Shown here: positions 60,050 through 64,000 of the stretch, piece by piece
Layout: every line of letters begins with the position of its first letter
Position numbering within the stretch: position 1 is the first letter of the stretch
Assembly: GCF_014333585.1 (NCBI RefSeq)
Contig: NZ_JACSCW010000005.1
Coordinates: forward strand, 248,001-312,000
DNA length: 64,000 bases
Direction of reading: 5' to 3'
Origin: Hymenobacter sp. BT188
GTDB lineage: Bacteria > Bacteroidota > Bacteroidia > Cytophagales > Hymenobacteraceae
Notes under the pieces: generated by a model
Database searches by the model: none
What the model saw: only the letters and a program-made list of their open reading frames with translations
Told to the model about the DNA's origin: nothing
Position numbers and translations under genes: made by a program

Positions 60050-61276
60050 CTATACTAGCTCCCGCAAGGCCATCTCAAACGATTTCTGAGCCAGCCCCGT
60101 ACGGTCGTCACCCTGTAGGCGAGTGCGCTCCAACGCCCGACGAATAACACGCGACGTATCACCGAAAATGGCTTGGTCGGTGATTTCGGCGTTGGTTTCC
60201 ATCAAGTACGCGAATACCCGAGCCATCCCGCAGTTGGCGATAAAATCGGGAATGACGGAAACGTGTTGGTCGGCATATTCACCGGTTGGCCCAAAGAAGA
60301 TTTCGGGATCCTGAAACGGTACATTGGCTCCGCAGGAAATAACCTCCAGGCCGCCCGCCAGCATTTGCTCTACCTGATCCCGCGTAACCAGGCGCGACGA
60401 GGCGGCAGGAATAAATATTTCGGCCCCTGAGGACCAGATACGCTTGCTTATTTCCTCAAAGGAAAGCAAGCCGCTAGCGACAAGCGTGTTGTTCTTTCTA
60501 TCGAGAAACAGCTGTCGCAGCTCCTCCAGCGAAAATCCATCCGCACGCAGCAACCCACCGGCCCGGTCGATGATGCCCGTAATGCGGACGCCGTGGGTAG
60601 CCAAATAATAGGCTGCTGCTGCGCCTACATTGCCCCAGCCCTGAATAATGGCGCGCTTGCCAACTAGTTCGCCGCCCCAAAGTTCATAGTAATGGCGCAC
60701 CGCCTCTGCTACGCCGTAGCCAGTAATCAGGTCGGCCACGGTGTACTTGCGGCTCAGGCTGGGCGTGAACGTTGCATCTTCAATCACCTTAACGACCCCT
60801 TGGCGCAGCTGCCCCAGCTTCTGAATCTTCTGCGGCTCAGTGGCGTGGTAGTGACCGTTTACGATGCCCTCCTGCGGGTGCCACAGGCCATAGTCCTCGG
60901 TAATAGGAATCACGTCGTGGATTTCGTCTACGTTCAGGTCGCCGCCAGTACCATAGTAGCTTTTAAGTAGCGGAATAACAGCTTTGTACCAACGCTCTAG
61001 CACGCCGCGCTTGCGTGGGTCGTGGGGGTTAAAGTTGATACCCGATTTTGCCCCCCCGATGGCTGGCCCTGACACCGTGAACTTCACTTCCATGGTCTTG
61101 GCCAAACTCTCTACCTCGCGCTTATCCAGGCCCAAGCGCATGCGGGTGCCGCCGCCGGCCGCCCCGCCTCGCAGCGAGTTAATGACAACCCAACCTTCGG
61201 CTTCCGTTTCGGCATCCTTCCATTCAAAAACTATTTCGGGACGCTTATTTTCAAATTGGGCCAGCAGGTCTTTCAT
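60050..61276 (-). CDS. Glutamate dehydrogenase-like (Glu/Leu/Phe/Val dehydrogenase)
   Basis: A 408-residue amino-acid dehydrogenase; the ATG at 61276 gives MKDLLAQFENKRPEIVFEWKD, and the longer frame adds an unrelated leader. The catalytic lysine is Lys77 in GPAIGGAKSGINFNP, where the usual GGGKGG is changed to GGAKSG; the cofactor loop is QGWGNVGAAAAYYL. The family interconverts glutamate and 2-oxoglutarate, but the altered loop makes substrate uncertain. A minus-strand -7 box TACCTTTG lies at 61316-61323. A C7 version of the dispersed motif (61050-61057) encodes the IGGAKSG stretch itself. Confidence 0.85.
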   Translation of the reverse strand: MKDLLAQFENKRPEIVFEWKDAETEAEGWVVINSLRGGAAGGGTRMRLGLDKREVESLAKTMEVKFTVSGPAIGGAKSGINFNPHDPRKRGVLERWYKAVIPLLKSYYGTGGDLNVDEIHDVIPITEDYGLWHPQEGIVNGHYHATEPQKIQKLGQLRQGVVKVIEDATFTPSLSRKYTVADLITGYGVAEAVRHYYELWGGELVGKRAIIQGWGNVGAAAAYYLATHGVRITGIIDRAGGLLRADGFSLEELRQLFLDRKNNTLVASGLLSFEEISKRIWSSGAEIFIPAASSRLVTRDQVEQMLAGGLEVISCGANVPFQDPEIFFGPTGEYADQHVSVIPDFIANCGMARVFAYLMETNAEITDQAIFGDTSRVIRRALERTRLQGDDRTGLAQKSFEMALRELV

Positions 61277-61315
61277 TAGAAATACAAGAAAATTGATAGA
61301 GTGAAAAATGTGGCA

Positions 61316-61323
61316 CAAAGGTA
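61316..61323 (-). promoter_or_regulatory. -7 element of the glutamate dehydrogenase/MscS unit
   Basis: Minus-strand TACCTTTG, an exact TANNTTTG match, 39 nt before the ATG; no obvious -33 TTG. Confidence 0.5.
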
Positions 61324-61507
61324 AGTAGACCCGTGCTAGCGGTTAGGAATAAGCTTTTATAACTAAATTTTTTGTGAGTAAAGCCGCACTAAACTCTGCC
61401 TGTAGCAAATCTTTTCAGCGCTATGTTCGTTTCAAAGGAACTTTGCAGGTATAGAATATCGTATGATCCTTATTCTCTCCCTAAGTTTTCCACCTTTGTA
61501 CTAGTAT

Positions 61508-61816
61508 ATGAAACCACTGCTGGCGCGCGTAGAATCCAAGAAAGTAGACAAGGCTGCCGCAATGCTGAAAGTGTTGGCCCACCCTAAACGCCTCGCAATC
61601 GTGGATTTGCTGGGTAAGGAGGACAAGATGACCGTAACGGAGATCTACCGTTCGCTCGACTTGCCTCAAGCCATTGCCTCTCAGCATCTTATTACTTTGA
61701 AAGACCGCGGTATTCTGTCGTCATTCAAAGTTGGTACTAAGATCTACTACTCCCTGTCCATTCCTAAGCTGCTCGACGTGATCGACTCACTCGAAGATTG
61801 CTGCGAATCTATGTAA
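61508..61816 (+). CDS. ArsR-family winged-helix regulator
   Basis: A 102-residue DNA-binding protein: AAMLKVLAHPKRLAIVDLLGKEDKMTVTEIYRSLDLPQAIASQHLITLKDRGILSSFKVGTKIYYSL is the ArsR winged helix, here named in overlapping blocks. No cysteine pair of the ELCVCDL metal site is present in the recognition helix, though CCESM at the very end could bind metal or thiols. CACCTTTG (61491-61498) just before the start is one base from the -7 consensus, giving a very short leader. Target unknown. A perfect symmetric terminator follows. Confidence 0.88.
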   Translation: MKPLLARVESKKVDKAAAMLKVLAHPKRLAIVDLLGKEDKMTVTEIYRSLDLPQAIASQHLITLKDRGILSSFKVGTKIYYSLSIPKLLDVIDSLEDCCESM

Positions 61817-61835
61817 TTACCTGTTTCACTCACGA

Positions 61836-61882
61836 AACCAGACGAAAAAAGACCGCTAATAGCGGTCTTTTTTCGTCTGGTT
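61836..61882. terminator. Perfect 22-bp symmetric bidirectional terminator
   Basis: 61836-61857 pairs without mismatch with 61861-61882; loop AAT. The A6/T6 tracts lie inside the stem, which extends through acgtctgg-type flanks (ccagacg/cgtctgg). Core is GACCGCT, not GCCCCCC. Confidence 0.9.
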
Positions 61883-61904
61883 AGTACCTTGTTAGGGCTT
61901 TTTA

Positions 61905-63176
61905 TTAAACAGTTGTCGGCTGGTTTTCTAAGTCGAATAGCTCGGTAATGATATCAATTACCTGGTCAGCTTCGCCGCGCTTGCAGGCTGCTTTTAGCTG
62001 AAGCACTGGCTGCTTCAGAAACTTCTGCATCAGGGAGCGAGTGATTTCGTCCATGCGCTTAGCTTCCTCGGGGGCCATTTTCTTCTGATAGCGGTCCATC
62101 TCTTCCTGCCGAATCTGCTCTAAAGCATTCTTCAGCTTCTGAATGGTAGGCGAAACCAGCATTTCCTTGGTCCAGTCGGAGAGACCGGTAATGCTTTCGG
62201 CGATAATAGCGCGTACCTGTGGCACGGCAGCTAAGCGCCGCTCTAGCGCTGCGCTAGCCTTGCTATGGATAGCGTCGATGTTGTATACCAGCACCCCTGG
62301 TACGTTTTCCACTTCTGCCTCTACACTACGGGGTACCGAGAGGTCGATGAAAAACTTATAGTTCAGTACGTCGAGGCGCGCCACCATATCAGTAGTGAAA
62401 AAGGGCGAGTCACGGTTGATGGATGAAATAACCACGTCGGCATCTTTCAGACCCGTTACCAGGTCTTCAAAGTCGAGTACACGCAGGCCACACTCGAGGG
62501 CTAGCTCCTCGGCCTTGGTGCGGGTACGGTTGCAGATGCTGACGTTGGTAAATAGGTTACTGTCGCCGAGGTGGCGGCATACATCGGCCCCAATTTCGCC
62601 TAAGCCGACTACCAAAATGCGCGGGTTGGCGACGTCGGCCGTCAGCTCTTCTACCAATTCCAGCGTGGCATAAGAAGTAGACGCTGCTCCATCGCGGAAG
62701 CTGGTCTCTTGTTGAACGCGCTTGTTGGTGAAGAAGATAGTATGCATCAGGCGGTGCAAAAACGGGCCCGCGGCGTCCGCATCGGCGGCCCACTGGTAGG
62801 CGTTCTTAACCTGATTGCTGATTTGTAAGTCGCCTACTACCTGAGCATCGAGGCCCATCGCTACCTCAAAGAGGTGCAGAACGGCCGTCTCGTAGGTGTC
62901 AAGCACATCGAAGTACGACGCATAGGCGTGGCTTTCGGGCAAACCCTTCAGATGACCCAAGGCCGTGATGATGGCCGTGCTCTGGTCGTGGTCGGCGGCG
63001 TAGTACACCTCTGTCCGATTGCAGGTGCTAAGCACGAGCAGGTCGCTGAGACCCAGATCGTGGTGGAGCGTATATAGGAAGCGGCGGCAAGCAGCCTCGT
63101 CTAATGCAATAAGCTCCCGAATAGCTAGGGGCGCTTTCTTGAAAGACAGGCTGACAGCCTTGAATGGGTGGAGCAT
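61905..63176 (-). CDS. hemA: Glutamyl-tRNA reductase
   Basis: HemA reduces glutamyl-tRNA(Glu), made by GltX, to glutamate-1-semialdehyde, the first committed step of haem synthesis by the C5 route. The nucleophile is Cys52 in STCNRTEVYY. The NADPH-binding domain has ILVVGLGEIGADVCRHL, and the C-terminal dimerisation domain is helical. The stretch usually LDSMVLGEPQILGQVK reads LDAQVVGDLQISNQVK here, a conspicuous departure in a catalytic-domain motif. Length 423 is normal. A promoter is visible at 63205-63236, and the divergent gene encodes a sensor kinase, a neighbour pair I recall in other Bacteroidota. Confidence 0.95.
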   Translation of the reverse strand: MLHPFKAVSLSFKKAPLAIRELIALDEAACRRFLYTLHHDLGLSDLLVLSTCNRTEVYYAADHDQSTAIITALGHLKGLPESHAYASYFDVLDTYETAVLHLFEVAMGLDAQVVGDLQISNQVKNAYQWAADADAAGPFLHRLMHTIFFTNKRVQQETSFRDGAASTSYATLELVEELTADVANPRILVVGLGEIGADVCRHLGDSNLFTNVSICNRTRTKAEELALECGLRVLDFEDLVTGLKDADVVISSINRDSPFFTTDMVARLDVLNYKFFIDLSVPRSVEAEVENVPGVLVYNIDAIHSKASAALERRLAAVPQVRAIIAESITGLSDWTKEMLVSPTIQKLKNALEQIRQEEMDRYQKKMAPEEAKRMDEITRSLMQKFLKQPVLQLKAACKRGEADQVIDIITELFDLENQPTTV

Positions 63177-63491
63177 AGCTGGTGCTAGTGCGAGAATCAG
63201 GGGGCAAAAATACGGCGGAAATCGCTAGTGTGAAAACAGCCGTTGCTCCATGGTGGTTCGAGATTACCTAAAGTATCGTGTCAAAAGGCGTATAACCAAG
63301 CTGGGGGGCTTTTTGGTGCGCAGATAAACTTAAAAAATTCGTGTGGCGCTCTGCTGTCAAGCAGAACCGTGGAACCTGATCTAGTGTGAAAGCATCTGCA
63401 TCGGGCGCGGGCACGTATCTTCGTTGCCCGTGCGTTTATAGTTCTTTGAGCCTCCCGTGGGGGGCATTTGTGCCTTACAGCTTTTCTGCCT
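63177..63491. other. Divergent intergenic region between hemA and the sensor kinase gene
   Basis: 315 bases without a convincing frame. It holds the hemA promoter, an unpaired terminator-like arm CTGGGGGGCTTTTT (63301-63314), another motif copy (63459-63465) and GTATCTTCG near 63416, a poor -7 match for the kinase gene. Confidence 0.5.
63205..63236 (-). promoter_or_regulatory. Promoter of hemA
   Basis: Minus strand: TTTT (63233-63236) as a weak -33, 20-nt spacer, -7 TATTTTTG (63205-63212), an exact TANNTTTG match, directly followed by CCCCC. 28 nt before the ATG. Confidence 0.55.
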
Positions 63492-64000
63492 TTGCTACCG
63501 ATTTACGATCAGAAGTCCCGTATTAAGCTTGTGGTGCTGGCTGGCGCTTTGCTCATTGCCGCCGCTACCGTTATCTACACCAATATTCTGGTAGGTCGCC
63601 TATCCGAGCGGGAGCAGCAGCAGATAGACCTGTACGCCAAGGCCCAGCGCTATATTATCAGCACAGAGGAGGAAACCAATTTGGTATTTGTGCAGGAGCA
63701 GATCATTGATGCCAACACCACCATTCCCATCATCTTCACCGATGATCAGGGAAATATTCAGGGCACCAAAAATATTGACTTGCCTAAGGGCATGTCGGAT
63801 GAGGCCACTATTCGGTTTCTGCGCGAGCGAATCGAGAAGATGAAGGCCCAGCACCCGCCCATTGTGGTGGAGTACGCGGCGGGGCTGCGCAATTATATTT
63901 ATTATCAAGACTCCGTGCTGCTCACGCAGTTGCGCTACTATCCGTTGGTTCAGCTGGCCATTATTGCCTGCTTGGGTGTTATCGCTTATTTCGCCTTCAG
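63492..64000 (+). CDS. N-terminal part of a sensor histidine kinase (cut by window edge)
   Basis: An open frame from TTG 63492 to the end of the window, 169 codons without a stop. It begins LPIYDQKSRIKLVVLAGALL (first codon read as M in vivo), with a transmembrane helix (KLVVLAGALLIAAATVIYTNILVG), a periplasmic segment of about 110 residues (PIIFTDDQGNIQGTKNIDLP), and a second helix (LVQLAIIACLGVIAYFAF). Layout and the position next to hemA fit Bacteroidota sensor histidine kinases, whose HisKA and HATPase domains would follow outside the window. No ATG is available; TTG use fits other genes here. Confidence 0.75.
   Translation, partial: MLPIYDQKSRIKLVVLAGALLIAAATVIYTNILVGRLSEREQQQIDLYAKAQRYIISTEEETNLVFVQEQIIDANTTIPIIFTDDQGNIQGTKNIDLPKGMSDEATIRFLRERIEKMKAQHPPIVVEYAAGLRNYIYYQDSVLLTQLRYYPLVQLAIIACLGVIAYFAF

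Noticed and set aside
63301..63314. Terminator between hemA and the sensor kinase
   Set aside because: The GGGGGGCTTTTT arm has no pairing C6 arm within stem distance; listed as a single motif copy instead.

Overview
The window looks like ordinary chromosome from a Bacteroidota bacterium of the Cytophagales, most likely Hymenobacter or a close relative. The reasons are the gene content (DUF4270, DUF4293, DUF4476, GH3-family and TIGR00266 proteins, a NagB/PIG-L fusion, a long NusB, a single-domain GT5 glycogen synthase homologue, GGGP-synthase-like PcrB), the near absence of Shine-Dalgarno sequences, and promoters of the Bacteroidota type (-33 TTG, about 20 nt, -7 TANNTTTG). No database was searched, so the genus is an inference. 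I see no rRNA, insertion sequence, prophage or CRISPR array.

Layout. 1-5.8 kb: end of an M61 peptidase, lptB, a GH3-like enzyme, a small lipoprotein, and minus-strand TIGR00266 and acidic proteins. 5.9-8.8 kb: gltX and ridA (-), then a 3-hydroxyacyl-CoA dehydrogenase-like gene (+). 8.9-14.6 kb (-): an AT-rich multi-pass membrane protein, glmS, a DUF4270 lipoprotein and a GT5 protein. 14.8-20.1 kb (+): panC, an S8 peptidase lipoprotein, panD, a UPF0104-like flippase-type protein, rfaE2 and a YugP-like zinc peptidase. 20.3-28 kb: acyl-CoA dehydrogenase, AraC regulator, a minus-strand PcrB/unknown/holin-family operon, a DnaJ-TPR protein and NagB/PIG-L. 28.3-34.6 kb: tRNA-Phe, a pair of heterodisulfide-reductase-like Fe-S proteins, and OmpA and DUF4476 envelope proteins. 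34.7-44.2 kb: DUF4293, thiolase, GNAT, truA, two ABC exporter subunits on opposite strands, two tRNA-Pro genes and a short secreted protein. 44.5-51.2 kb (+): leucine dehydrogenase, nusB, YtxH, isocitrate dehydrogenase, DUF1573, yajC, ybbR-like, coaE. 51.2-64 kb: GNAT-fold protein, GT-C-like membrane protein, lipoprotein, tRNA-Val, AsmA-like, TerB-like, MscS, glutamate dehydrogenase, ArsR-like, hemA and the start of a sensor histidine kinase.

Most genes are housekeeping or envelope functions: LPS transport, heptose activation, lipid synthesis, cofactor synthesis (pantothenate, CoA, haem), amino-sugar synthesis and breakdown, branched-chain amino acid and acyl-CoA oxidation, and protein export.

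The most unusual signal is not a gene. A non-palindromic 8- to 9-mer, consensus TGCCCCCCA, recurs about 56 times in 64 kb on both strands. It lies in many reading frames inside genes, and as head-to-head inverted pairs in nine intrinsic terminators. Density, strand symmetry and pairing in terminators resemble the DNA uptake sequences of Neisseria and Pasteurellaceae. I offer this as the candidate undescribed system; its function is unproven.
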